The notes beneath the pieces were generated by a model. It was not told the origin of the DNA. It did not search any database and was given only the letters and a program-made list of their open reading frames with translations. A stretch of DNA of 64,000 nt from NCBI GenBank assembly GCA_006386115.1, contig VFIW01000132.1, positions 48,793-112,792 on the forward strand, in the 5' to 3' direction. The translations under genes and the position numbers were made by a program. The DNA is from Globisporangium splendens. Its lineage: Eukaryota > Oomycota > Peronosporomycetes > Pythiales > Pythiaceae. Positions 1 through 10,384 of this stretch are shown here, in pieces (position 1 is the first letter of the stretch; the number at the start of each line of letters is the position of its first letter).

Positions 1-3000
1 GGTGTTCGAACAGTTCGCGAACGTCTATGTGAACAAGTGGCTGATCTTCGGTCCTCGGTGTCTCGAGAAGCGTGCCAGACGATCCAAGTGCTCGCCAACG
101 TGTTGCGCGATGATTTCAACTTGCATGCCGAGTACGTGCTCGGCACATTGCTGAAAGCGACGTACGTCACGATTCAGATCATTTCGACGTCTGCTGACAC
201 CTGCATCCGCGGAGTTATTGAGAGCACGAAGAACGGATACGCAAGATTCATCTCCAAGTACGTGAGATTGGCTTGGTGCGTGTGGAAAGAAACGAGCAAG
301 TGCTAACAATGTGTGTATCCTCCTTGCACTTGTGGTATAGACTCATGGAAGGCGCGAAATCAAGAAACCAGGTGCTGCGTCTTCACTGTGTGAAATACTT
401 GACGCTCACGCTGCAACGCTGGAGCTCCAGCCACCTAAGCAAGTATGTGATCATGCTGTGCGAATATTGCTGTTACTTTACGCTGACTGTGTCATTACTG
501 CGTTTTTGTTTCTGGATAGGCATTCCGAAATGTTCTTGTCGATTTTGCCGGTGATTCTCCACGACGCATTAGCAGAAGTTCGTGCACAGTCGAGAAAGTG
601 CTTCTGGGCATTCCATCGCGTCTTCAAGGTACGTGTGTGTAAATTGAACAGGACCCTACCTAGGTGGTAATGTGACTTTTGTGCTCACCCGGCTACCCTG
701 TATGGTCCTTTTCGCTTGTCACGCAATAGGCCGAAGCCGATAACCTGTTCAATCGTCTAGATGCATCGACTCAGAAGAATTTGCGCGACGATGCTGCTCG
801 AACAAGTGAAAATGAGCGACTGAAGGCCAACGAATCCGATCGATCGTCTGTTTCCCGTAAGCTAAAACTTAGCAGCAAACCTCCAACGCGTGACTCTGCT
901 CAGGCGTCAACTTCAACCACTCCAGCGATGACGTCTGTACAAAGAGTGTTGCAGCATTCTACGTCGATGGATGGGTCCAGTGGCTCGAAAGCATCGTCAA
1001 CTTCATCTGTTAGTGGCCCGCGACGAGTTCTCGGAGCAAGCTCTGGTTCGTTTTTGGCCTCAGATAGTTATGGCGACGGCAGTGAAAGCGGCCGCTTTCC
1101 TTCCAGGGTTCTCTCGCAAGGTGCACTGCGTGTTGGTTTTGATTCGCGTCAGAAAGCAAGTTCGTCCAATGAAGAAGCAGGAAATGACTGGAAGAAGCAG
1201 CACACACCAGTTCGACCTCTTCGTGTTCTAAGCTCTTCGGAGGTGACGTTGCCACCGAAGACTGCAGCAGATAATTTGTTCTCAACACGGCCAGGTGGCT
1301 TTCAAACCAGTCCACTCTCGGGAAAGCCGAAACGAGTGCAGATTGCTTCCGCAGATGTGAGTGTGTCCAGTCAGTCTAGTGTACCGGACCAGCAAGAAAG
1401 CGGACCGAGCGAAAAAGCGAAGCCAGTGGTGTCTCAGGCGTCTTCTTCGCTTGCATCTAACGTGGAAAAGAGATTAGAACCTTCTGTTGCAGCAAGTCTG
1501 CAAGCCAAGCCAGCCAGTGAACCTCCATCAGCAAAGCAAACTGTGAAGCAGGTGCCGATGCTTCCGACGAACGAGAAACTCGAGGACGCCATCTCGAGTT
1601 TGGAAAGCAACTCATGGTCGATCCGCATGGATGCAGTGGAGTACATTGGGCGAGTGCTTGTGCAAAAGAAGCAGAGTCAGCAACCGAACGATGCAACAAG
1701 AGTGGATGACCGGGTTTTGGTTGCGTTCATAAAGCACATGGGAGATGCTCACTATCGCGTGGCTCAAGCTGTGCACAAGAATTTTCTGTCGTTGCTTCAA
1801 TTGGCCAGTCCCCAGCAGCTCCAGCCGCATCTGAAGGCGATTCTTCCCAAATTGTTCCAGAAACAGGTCGACACGAAGGAATCCATTCGCGCGATCGCGA
1901 AAGAAAACCTCGACTACCTTCTCAAGACCATGGACGCGTCAGTCCTGACGACGAGTGTCCTCCCGCTGCTCATGGATGGAAGCAACATGAAAGTGAAAGC
2001 GGCTGTGTGCCATTACCTTCGCGAGCTGCTTCCAGGTGCAGATGCGTACATGCGACAAAGCAACAACAACAACCACATGCGATCGTTTCTCAGTAAGATG
2101 GCACAGCTTTTGGAAGGCGAGATGCCGGTTTCAGTGACGACTGCGGTCGGAGAGCTCGTTCAAGTGTCTGCAAAGCTCTACGCGGCGGAAGTGGAAGCCG
2201 CTTTACCGTTGCTGGCCCCGACCAAGCGAACGAGTCTGACAAAGCTGCTCAAGTCCAGAGGCATTGCATTCAGCTTAAATCCTGCTCAGAGTGGGATTGC
2301 GTCAATATCTACCAGTGCATTGTCGTCGTCAGGTTCGCCGCGTGGGAGCAGTCGTGAGCAACAGCAGCAACACGTTGACAACCAGGCACCAGAACCTGTG
2401 TTCCTCGAGCGCTCCAATCGGAAGCGTTCGGAGTCGCCGAATGCGAACTCGGCAAGCCCCCTGCGCACGACTCAGAAGCGTAAGAGTGCTAACGACATTG
2501 TGAAAGGAGACAACAAAGCCGTAGCCCCGGTACTCGACTTTAATAAGGCAGCCAGTGCTGACCTCTTTTCAAGCGCTAGCAGCAGCATGTTCACCACTCC
2601 AGTTTATCCTAATTCCACCAGCAGCAGCAATGCACCAAAGCAAGCGATCCCATTTGAAGACTTAATCGACATTGTTGCACAGAACAATGCGACGGAGCGC
2701 GAGCGTCGGACAGCTTTCCACAAGGTATGCTGCTTATGCTCTGATACGCTTTTCTCTGTTGGATGGCTGCTTATTCATTCGTCGTGTGGCTATCTCGTGT
2801 TACTGTGTAGATTCTTGGATATGTGAAGTCTGGCTCGCATGAGTTTTGGGATAAGCATTTCGGGCGTCTGCTGTTCCTCTTGCTGGATGCAGGTGCTGAA
2901 AAGGATGTGAGCGCGCTGAAGGTGCTGCAGGGACTCGTGGAAATGCATTCGGGTCGCACGCATGGGTATGCGCACCCGATTTTGGTGCGGCTACTGGAAT

Positions 3001-3531
3001 GCCTGGGCGACAAAGCCAACGTGGTGAGTAGTGACATAAATGTAAAGTGTCATTGGAAGAGCTTGACTCGTTATATTTGACATTGTATGTTTTGATCCAT
3101 AGGCAAGCCATCTCGCGGAGAACATCCTGTCTACTCTTGTGAGTACAACGAAACAACCAGAGCAGCTTCTGGACATGCTCGCGCCTTACCTCTCGAGCGC
3201 CGAGCCGCCTTTGCTTCAAGTCGTGCTCCGGTTGATCAAGACTGGCCTCGAGGTTTGTGAGAAGAACGTGTCTCCGACGAGAGGGTTCCTTCGTGAAGAG
3301 CTCTGGATGGCGAAGCTCCTGGTTCCTGTTGCGCAGCACCTGACTCATCCCAGCTCCGATGTGCGCAAATGCAGCGTGGATGCGTTGGTCGCGTTCCATT
3401 TTGCGATTCTGGAAGACGATGAGCTCATGTGGGGGTACCTCTCGAACACTGTGGACGCCACGAAGAAGAAACTGGTGCAGATCTTCATCGAACGCGCAAA
3501 GCTCGAACGCCGTCAAGCAGCTGCTTCCTGA
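1..3531 (+). CDS. CLASP-type TOG/HEAT-repeat microtubule-associated protein (5' partial)
   Basis: Exons 1-257, 341-442, 520-628, 730-2724, 2811-3023 and 3103-3531, all GT-AG and phase-consistent; the N-terminus lies outside the window. The first three exons encode a CLASP_N-type TOG domain (DLRSSVSREACQTI, later RKCFWAFHRVF). Exon 4 begins with a long Ser-rich disordered linker, followed by a second HEAT/TOG block (from KLEDAISSLESNSW, about nt 1570-2270), another low-complexity linker and a C-terminal HEAT block in exons 5-6. This order matches CLASP proteins, which bind microtubules and promote rescue at growing plus ends. The first intron contains a canonical branch-point-like TGCTAAC at 301-307. 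Confidence is high for CLASP/TOG membership, lower for orthology. The linker repeats an R-V-L motif four times where animal CLASPs carry SxIP motifs. Confidence 0.85.
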
Positions 3532-3954
3532 TGACCAAAGTCACACGCTAGAGCGAAATAGGAGGACGACGAGAGATAGCGGATAGGCGCGAGCCTTCCA
3601 TGTGGCCAGCCTTCATAGGGAGAAGGAAGGCGAAGTTTTGTGCGATTTAGTTGTGATGTGGAGACCTAACTTATTCGAAAGCACCTGAAGTTTGTTTGCT
3701 GCTTTGCCATGTATCTTGTATCATGCATCCTCCAATCTCAAACCGAGGTTGACCAAGCGTTTCAATTGCTGTTGTTTGACAGAACTGACACCTTAGATTG
3801 TAACATGTATCCTACGAATGACTTTTCTTGTCGTCGACTTCGTTGTTTTTTCATGCAACTAACTTGACAGCAAGAAACAAATGTGTAGTTGTCAACTTAG
3901 TGAAATTTCAGTGGTTGACTTTGCACGATCTTCTGCACAAAAGCTCAAGCAAGC
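3532..3954. other. intergenic, CLASP to CRIPT
   Basis: Short spacer holding the 3' flank of the CLASP gene and the promoter side of CRIPT. I see no coding region, repeat or RNA gene in it. Confidence 0.6.
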
Positions 3955-4429
3955 ATGGTGTGTGACAAATGCGAGGAGAAGCTCTCGAAGCTCGTGGTGC
4001 CCGACAAGTGGACGGACGGTGCGCGCAATACGACGGGCGGCAAGGACGGCGGCCGCAAGATCGGCGGCAACCGCCTGCTGAAGAAGCGCGCGGAGCGGTA
4101 CGTCGCCGCAAATTGTTTCTGCGAGGGACAGGAAGGAAGGGCATTTTTCAAAAGGAGATGCGTGCATTTGGTGCTATCTGCTGTAGATTCACGCCCATGG
4201 AGAGGAAATGCCGCATCTGTAAATGCAAGGCGGGGCAGCACTGTCACTACTGCAACCAGTGCGCATACAAGAAAGGTATGTGTATGTGTACACGTGTGCA
4301 TCAACTGCATAGAGTGCAAGACAATGGACTGATGGTCGCTGTGCGCTTTTGTATGGGGATGATGCAGGAATTTGCGCCATGTGCGGCCGCAAAGTGCTCG
4401 ACACGAAGGAGTTCAACATGTCGTCCTAA
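3955..4429 (+). CDS. CRIPT: CRIPT homologue (cysteine-rich PDZ-binding protein)
   Basis: Three exons, 3955-4097, 4187-4275 and 4368-4429, give a 97-aa protein; animal CRIPT is about 101 aa. It opens with MVCDKCEEKLSKLVVPD, followed by WTDGARNTTGGK and GGRK. It continues with paired CxxC motifs (CRICKCKAGQHCHYCNQC), AYKKGICAMCG and the conserved tail KVLDTKEF. These are the diagnostic blocks of the CRIPT family, small zinc-binding proteins found across eukaryotes and implicated in spliceosome function and, in animals, in PDZ binding. Phase is preserved across both introns (88 and 92 nt). It lies tail to tail with KRI1 (about 120 bp between stop codons). No C-terminal PDZ ligand like the animal TSV tail is visible; the protein ends in NMSS. 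Confidence 0.93.
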
Positions 4430-4551
4430 AGACTATTTATCAGGAAACAAAGCGCAAACTCAAATGAAATGGAATTGGATGAGTTCGTGGCTGCATTCTC
4501 TATAAAAGTGTGTTCTATTTTGTGCTAATGACATTATGCTGCCTCGCCTAC

Positions 4552-6753
4552 TTACTTCTTGCTCGGCTTCATCAGTTTGTACGATTCCAGACGCGACGAG
4601 GACAGTCCCGTGGCTTTGTACGCGTTCGCGGCGTCGCTGTCGCTCTTCTTCTTGCTGCGGCGCTGCTTCTTCTTCAAGTCATTGCTGCTTTTCTCCTTTG
4701 TTGCCTTCTTGTCCTCGCTCTCGTTCTCACTCTTTGGCTTTTTAGAGACTGGTGCGTCCTCCTCGTCTTCATTCTTCGTCTCAGTCTCCGCCGAAGCAGA
4801 AGCCTTGGACTTCTTGATGCGCTTTCGCTTCTTGCCTGCCGACTTGGCCACACCAGCTTCAGCAGCAGCCTCAATAGGTTCTTCAGCACCCTCGTTGCTG
4901 TCCTCGGTCTTCTTCTTGCGCTTCTCCATGCGCTCGCGCTTGGCTTCCTCGAGTGATTTCTTGAACTGCTTGACGCGCTTGCGGTCGACCTTGTACTCCT
5001 CCTCGAGGTACGGCGCCAGCTTCTTGAGCGACACCAGCGCCTTCAGCTCCTTGTCGTCCGCGGTCATGATCTCATCGACCGTGAGCCCAAAGTCGTTGGT
5101 CTTGACCTGACGGTACTTGAAGCGGCACTTGAGATCGCCGATCAGGTCCTCGTAGTCGAGACTGTAGAGCTCGTTCAGGTATTTCTGCGACGCGCGCTTC
5201 AGTTCCTGCTTGCTCATGTTCTTGTGGGTCACTTCAGCGTCCTCGTCTTCCTCGGCATCATCGCCTTCTATCGCTTCGTCATCGTCCTCTTCAGCCTCCT
5301 CGTCGTCGTCAGCCTCAATAATGTTGGACGCTTGTTCCTGCTCTTCCTCATCATCTTCCTGCTCTTCTTCGTCCTCAGGATCCACTGGCAGACCGGCAAA
5401 GAGCTCCTTGTCTTCCTCTTCGTCCCACGTCGGCTTCTCCATACCGTCGTCGTCTTCGTTGTAGTACTCTTCATCAAACACCTGCTGCATGCGCTTGTCG
5501 TACTCTTCGGGGTCGAATTCGCCTTCGAGGTCACTGGCCAACAGCTTCGCGTCGTCGCGGCCCATGAGCTTGGCGACCTTCTCCAACTTGCTTTGGATCT
5601 CGGCCTGCTTCAGGTTCTTCAGACGGCGCAGCTCTTCCTCCTTTTTCAGACGCTCGAGCGCCTTGCGCTCCTTGCGCTCGGTACGCTTGCGCTTGCGCGA
5701 ATCGTCTTCGCGACGCATACTGTCTTCAATGTGACGCGCGTGGGTCTGGATCATGCCGCTGCCTTCTTCCTCAAATCGGAAGTTGTAGTTGTGCTCAAAC
5801 TCTTCGGCTTTCTCTAGTTCTTCCGCGTCTTCGTCGTCATTCACGATCTCGTCGTAGTGCGGGATCACATCGGACTTGTCCTTCCAGCCTTCACTGCTCA
5901 GGTAGTGCTCCAGAAAAGCCTCAGGGTTCATCTCGTTCTCCTTCAGCTTCGTCCCGTACTTGTTCGTGAACGACGCGTACTCTTCGTCCTCCTGTTTCTT
6001 TTCGTCGTCGGTCTTCTTGCGGATCGTAAAGAGTCCACCATCGAGATCTTCCTCGTCGTCGTCCTTGTCGTTCTCGTCGTCATCAGACGCAGTCGCCTGC
6101 TTGAGCGTCGAGAGGAATTCCTGCTTAAGCTTCGCCTGCTCTTCCCCGTAGGTCATCACGCGGCCGTTGTCGCGCTCATCGTCGCTGCTGTCGACGTCAC
6201 CCGCGATCACTTGTTGCCGCACGAGGTCCTTGTAGTACAGCGGCGCCGACTCGCTCTTCTTTTTTTTCTTCTTGTTTTTCTTCTTACTACCGTCCTCACC
6301 ATCGCTACCGTCGCTGTTATCACCGTCATCATCGTCCTTCTTGAAAAACGCAATGGACTTGTCGTAAATCGCCGGGTCTTTCTTGCGGATCAGCTTGAGC
6401 GTCTTGCGGATGTCCGCGTCCAGCGCGCGCGTCAGCTGCTCGCCGTCTTCGTCCTCGGTCTCCGACTCGGAGTCGGATTCGTCGTCGTCGTCGCCATAGA
6501 GCTCGCGCTTCTTCTCGAGCCGCTGCAGCTCCTCCTTGCGCTTCTGCTCCAGGAACGTCTTGGCGAACTTCTCGTTCACCTTGAGCTCCACGGGCTCTTC
6601 CTCTTGCTCCTTCTCTTGCTGCTCCGCTTTCACTGTCTGCTTGCTGCCCTTGGGAGCGAAGAGCTCGTCGGCGGCGTCGTGCTCTTCTTTCGCAACGGGC
6701 GCCACGTTGACGCCGCCGCCGCTCTTCTTGCTGCGCTTCTTCTTGCCCGCCAT
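4552..6753 (-). CDS. KRI1: KRI1-like ribosome biogenesis protein
   Basis: Single-exon gene of 733 aa, extremely rich in Asp/Glu and Lys. The C-terminal third contains the Kri1_C signature: DYEDLIGDLKCRFKYR, then NDFGLTVDEIMTADDKEL, then SLKKLAPYLEEEYKVDRK (about residues 525-600). The central region has the Kri1 block with YNFRFEEEGSGMIQTHARHI and the KLMGRDDAKLLASDLEGEFDP stretch. Yeast Kri1 is a nucleolar partner of Krr1 needed for 40S subunit assembly. I chose the ATG at 6753 (MAGKKKRSKK) over an in-frame upstream ATG at 6804, because an oomycete initiator-like sequence (GCTCATTCTTCA) lies between them, only a few bases before the chosen ATG. Basic C-terminal stretches (KKRKRIKKSK) suit nucleolar targeting. 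Confidence 0.92.
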   Translation of the reverse strand: MAGKKKRSKKSGGGVNVAPVAKEEHDAADELFAPKGSKQTVKAEQQEKEQEEEPVELKVNEKFAKTFLEQKRKEELQRLEKKRELYGDDDDESDSESETEDEDGEQLTRALDADIRKTLKLIRKKDPAIYDKSIAFFKKDDDDGDNSDGSDGEDGSKKKNKKKKKKSESAPLYYKDLVRQQVIAGDVDSSDDERDNGRVMTYGEEQAKLKQEFLSTLKQATASDDDENDKDDDEEDLDGGLFTIRKKTDDEKKQEDEEYASFTNKYGTKLKENEMNPEAFLEHYLSSEGWKDKSDVIPHYDEIVNDDEDAEELEKAEEFEHNYNFRFEEEGSGMIQTHARHIEDSMRREDDSRKRKRTERKERKALERLKKEEELRRLKNLKQAEIQSKLEKVAKLMGRDDAKLLASDLEGEFDPEEYDKRMQQVFDEEYYNEDDDGMEKPTWDEEEDKELFAGLPVDPEDEEEQEDDEEEQEQASNIIEADDDEEAEEDDDEAIEGDDAEEDEDAEVTHKNMSKQELKRASQKYLNELYSLDYEDLIGDLKCRFKYRQVKTNDFGLTVDEIMTADDKELKALVSLKKLAPYLEEEYKVDRKRVKQFKKSLEEAKRERMEKRKKKTEDSNEGAEEPIEAAAEAGVAKSAGKKRKRIKKSKASASAETETKNEDEEDAPVSKKPKSENESEDKKATKEKSSNDLKKKQRRSKKKSDSDAANAYKATGLSSSRLESYKLMKPSKK

Positions 6754-6759
6754 TCCTGT

Positions 6760-6775
6760 CTGAAGAATGAGCCAA
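6760..6775 (-). promoter_or_regulatory. oomycete Inr-like core promoter of KRI1
   Basis: Read on the minus strand, GCTCATTCTTCA matches the first 12 positions of the oomycete core promoter GCTCATTYYNCAWTTT and sits less than 20 nt before the chosen KRI1 start codon. The downstream FPR half is imperfect. This placement excludes the upstream in-frame ATG from most transcripts. Confidence 0.5.
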
Positions 6776-8987
6776 ATGGCAATTGGAGCTCTTCGCTCAG
6801 CCATTGACCTTTTGCTTGTCTCTTTTTTGCATTGAGGGCGGACAGTATGCGTTCAAGTAAGTACGATATGGCATTTCATCATCTGAAAACGTACTTGAAC
6901 GAAGTGCAATGGTCGCAGCGTATCAAATGGGGGTACTAATCGAAGAGCAGTGGGGTATTATATTATAGTCTACGGTACTGCTTGTCAACAATTTGGGTTG
7001 CTGGTTGTTGCGATTGATGGACAGGATGGAATGGATAGACAAACGAACGAATATCCCGGTTCTTGAGAACACGTTTTCTCTCCTATTGCAGTACGCTGCT
7101 GATTGGATGGCAGCAGTGCGTGTTTCGACAATCCATACTCGCAGAGTGAAATCAAACGCAGCCTACGGTATCGCCACAGGTGCGTGCGTCAGAAGAACAT
7201 CAAACAGACAAGCAACATGAACTTAAAACGATAGGCAAAAATGTACTATGACAGACAAATGACAAATGCATGCAAGTGACAAATCAACCAGCCATCAACA
7301 AATTCTTGCAGATGTGACACATACCTACACTTTTTGGGTTGCTTGCTTGCAGCAATTTCCACAAGCAGCAAACAGCAATTGCAAGCAAGGGAGGTTCGTG
7401 CTTCAAGAGAAAGAGCAGCTGGCGTGCTTGCTCTTGCATGTTCTTTCCTTCCGGTTCGCACTCGAACATTCAACAACAGTAGTACAGTAAGTGGCCAATT
7501 GCAAGGATCCCCAGTGGGCAGGATGACTGGCTGCGCCAAGCGACCCAGTACCGTTTATGACCCATTTCGGGTCTCCCTTCACAACGATCACAGCGATCGC
7601 AAGTGGTTAGGGATTTTGCGATTGGCCATTTATAACAATCCTCACCACTCGCTTTAACGACTAAAACGGACCTTCGGAGCTTAAAAAGGTGTGAGAAGTG
7701 CAGCAAAGCATTGCGTAATCAAAAGGTGGGTGCAAGGAAGTGTGCGCTGCAGGTCTCTCCTGCAAGCTGAAAAAGACAGAAAGAAACGTTGGTGGCGGCA
7801 CGTAATTCTTAGCATTCCCATCAAATTCACTCTATTTCGGAGACTTTGGAAGTGTGCATGTGTCCATTTGCGCGCAGTGTATGTAGAAAGAATTGCGCGT
7901 TTTCGTTCATACCACTTTTGTGTGTGTGCGTCAACCAATTGTGTGACGGGGCCAACAGTGTCTTTTTCTCTATACGTTCTCGAGTGCCGACCGCGAATTT
8001 GAGTGGCCAGGAAGCACTGCCCTCATGCCGATCTTTTCGTTTGCAGCTTTTCTTTTTTTCTCGAACCGACCGTTTTTTCCGGATGTATTGTGCTGGGTTT
8101 GTTTCTCTGCACAAACGATATGGGATAAAAACACACACCGGTGAACGCTAAAACCTACGAGCGAATAGGGGACCTTGTGTTGCCTTTGCAGCGTTTGCGT
8201 AGTGGGCTTCTCTTTGAGTCCACAAAGAAGCATGGCCTTCAATAATCTCTATATGTGGCATAAACCATTTCTATAATGCGTAAATACTCATTTGAGATCA
8301 TAAGAATCGTTCACATAAACTCTCAATTACTGCATATTACTGTTTATTGTTGCTCGTACCTGCTATGAAGGGTTTTCTCAGCTTTTTTCCCCCCTTGTTT
8401 TTATCCTCAGCGGGTCTTTTTTGTGAGTGTGGGGCATTCTTCCCATACCAACGATCCCAGACGCCCACATTGACACCAAACGCTCAAGCCCCCGCCCGCT
8501 CCACACGCAGCCACGTCCACGCGCTTCCTTCTCTGCATCTCCATCTCTCTGTGAGAAGGACGGACTGCGAGTCTCCCTCCCTCTGTGCACATACGTCCGC
8601 AGCCGCCCTCCGCTGCCTTCTCTGCGCTGTCACAGCAGGTGACGCGTCCGTCTTCTTCCCCCATCCATCCATCCAATTGAACCGAGTGCAATTGGGAGAA
8701 CCCCCCTTCTCTTCACAGACACGCACTGGCGAAAGCAGTGCGGCAATAAGAGAAGGAGAGAAGAGCGATCGCGTGGCTCAGCAGCAGCTACGGAAGTGCC
8801 GACTGCATTCTCGTGTTCCAAGAGCCCAGGTCGACGCCGCATTGGTTGCTCAAGTTGCCGATTATTGCCGCTATTGTCGCTGCAGGATTGAAGAGAAGCA
8901 TCCTGTTTGACTCCTAGCGAGCTGCTATATCACACGTTGCGCTTCCTGTCAGCGTGATCCTCGCGTCCGTGTTCAAAGTAGCGCGAC
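6776..8987. other. intergenic / long 5' region of the cyclin gene
   Basis: About 2.2 kb without a recognisable gene. A short imperfect inverted repeat around CGTTCAAGTA/TACTTGAACG lies near 6850-6902. The stretch from 8380 to 8730 is pyrimidine-rich with many CTC/CCC runs, typical of a promoter or 5' leader. Open frames here (for example 8347-8910 plus) are low in coding character and show no domain. Confidence 0.5.
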
Positions 8988-9060
8988 GTGAGTTCCTTAC
9001 CAAGTCGAGTATTTTGAGCGCGCCGGTGAGGTTATCCGCATTGTGGCGGAGTGCAAGCAG
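8988..9060 (+). other. probable 5'-UTR intron of the cyclin gene
   Basis: GTGAGTTCC donor and GCAAGCAG acceptor enclose 73 nt, the usual intron size here, ending about 20 nt before the cyclin ATG. This is inference from splice consensus only. Confidence 0.4.
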
Positions 9061-9080
9061 ACTAGGAACCGTACATTATA

Positions 9081-10130
9081 ATGATCGACACGAAGGAGAA
9101 TGAAGAGCGCGGGCGCATGATCGCGCATACGCTGGCAGCCGTCGTGGACGATATCGTGCGCGAGAGCGGGTACGAGACGATGTCGTACGGGCAGCAGCAG
9201 CAGCCGTCCAAGTTCGAAGCGTTCCGCGCGCCCGGCATCTCGATCCGCGACTACCTCATGCGCATCCACAAGTACGCATCGTGCAGCCCCGAGTGTTTTG
9301 TGCTCGCGCTCGTGTACATTGACCGGCTGCAGCGCATGCAGGGCTTTGTGCTCACGCACCTGAACGTGCACCGCGTGGTGATTACGAGCGTCGTGCTTGC
9401 GGCCAAGTTCTTTGACGACCACTACTTCAACAACGCGTACTACGCCAAGGTCGGCGGCGTGCTGTGCAAGGAGATGAACGAGCTCGAGATCGAATACCTG
9501 CTGCTGATCAACTTCAGTCTCCACGTGAGCACGGACACGTACGCGCGGTTCTACAACGAGCTCGTGGGCCACTACAACCGCACGAACAGCGGCGGCCGCC
9601 ACAACCCGTACATGTCGCCGTCGCCGTACTACGACGTGGAGCACTTCGTGGCCGAGGATCCGGAGAACGAGGGCCAGCTCATGTACGTGACCAACTACAA
9701 CCAGCGCGTGCCGCCAGTGATCGACAACTCGCGCCACAGCTACCACCACCGGGGGAGCAGCCATCACCACCACCACAGCAGCCACAGCCACCATCCGCAG
9801 CAGCAGTACGGCTACCACCAGCAGCAACAGCCTTACCAGCAGCAGCAGCAGCAGCATATGTATCGGAGCGAGCCGCAGCCACAGTATGCGCCGCAGTATC
9901 AGCATCACTACCCTCCGCAGCAGCAGCAGCAAGTCTACCACCACCAGCAACAGCAGCCACAGCACTACCGTCGCCGTACAATAGAAGAAAATGACAAGTC
10001 CTACGCTGCGTCTGGCCACTCCACAAGCGCCAACGCCGCATCCACAGCATCAGCAACGACAACAGCGACGGCAACGCGCGCATCGGGGCAAAAGCGACGG
10101 AGCGCCGTCGCGCTTGGCGTCAATGCGTAA
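9081..10130 (+). CDS. PHO80-type (P/U-type) cyclin with His/Gln-rich tail
   Basis: Uninterrupted 349-aa frame. Residues about 10-165 form a single cyclin box of the PHO80 family: YASCSPECFVLALVYIDRLQ, then NVHRVVITSVVLAAKFFDD, then ELEIEYLLLINFSLHVS. Such cyclins activate Pho85/CDK-type kinases in nutrient signalling and growth control. After residue 200 the protein becomes low-complexity, with runs of His, Gln, Tyr and Pro (SSHHHHHSSHSHHPQQQ and several Q4-Q6 runs), then a Thr/Ala-rich end. The tail is unlikely to be part of the fold and may mediate condensation or be length-variable. The gene is the parent of the broken copy at 14274-14560. Confidence is high for the cyclin box; the cognate kinase is unknown. 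Confidence 0.9.
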   Translation: MIDTKENEERGRMIAHTLAAVVDDIVRESGYETMSYGQQQQPSKFEAFRAPGISIRDYLMRIHKYASCSPECFVLALVYIDRLQRMQGFVLTHLNVHRVVITSVVLAAKFFDDHYFNNAYYAKVGGVLCKEMNELEIEYLLLINFSLHVSTDTYARFYNELVGHYNRTNSGGRHNPYMSPSPYYDVEHFVAEDPENEGQLMYVTNYNQRVPPVIDNSRHSYHHRGSSHHHHHSSHSHHPQQQYGYHQQQQPYQQQQQQHMYRSEPQPQYAPQYQHHYPPQQQQQVYHHQQQQPQHYRRRTIEENDKSYAASGHSTSANAASTASATTTATATRASGQKRRSAVALGVNA

Positions 10131-10384
10131 ACTGTTGAGAGAAGCCTGGCAGGGACCCAAGGATATAAGAAAACAATATTCAGATAGTAGGCAGCATGCG
10201 CAATGCGATGGAGCAAACGTGTGGCCTGGAGGCAAGGCGTTAGGTCAACAAAATCAACATAGTAGTCTTTCAATAGTGGATAGTCTTTTTTTTTTTCTCT
10301 TGTTGCTATTGATTTTTGTGGGGAAAAAATACTCAAAAACAAAGCCTCAACACCTCATGCGCTTGTTGAATAATTTGCCATTTT

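Noticed and set aside
5857..6807. 316-codon plus-strand frame, rich in Leu and Val
   Set aside because: It is the exact antisense of the acidic, Lys-rich KRI1 coding region; the Leu/Val bias comes from complementing GAG/GAC/AAG codons.
8347..8910. 187-codon frame before the cyclin
   Set aside because: Pyrimidine-rich leader-like sequence without domain signal.
8997..10019. 340-codon minus-strand frame, hydrophobic
   Set aside because: Antisense of the cyclin and its CAG/CAC repeats.
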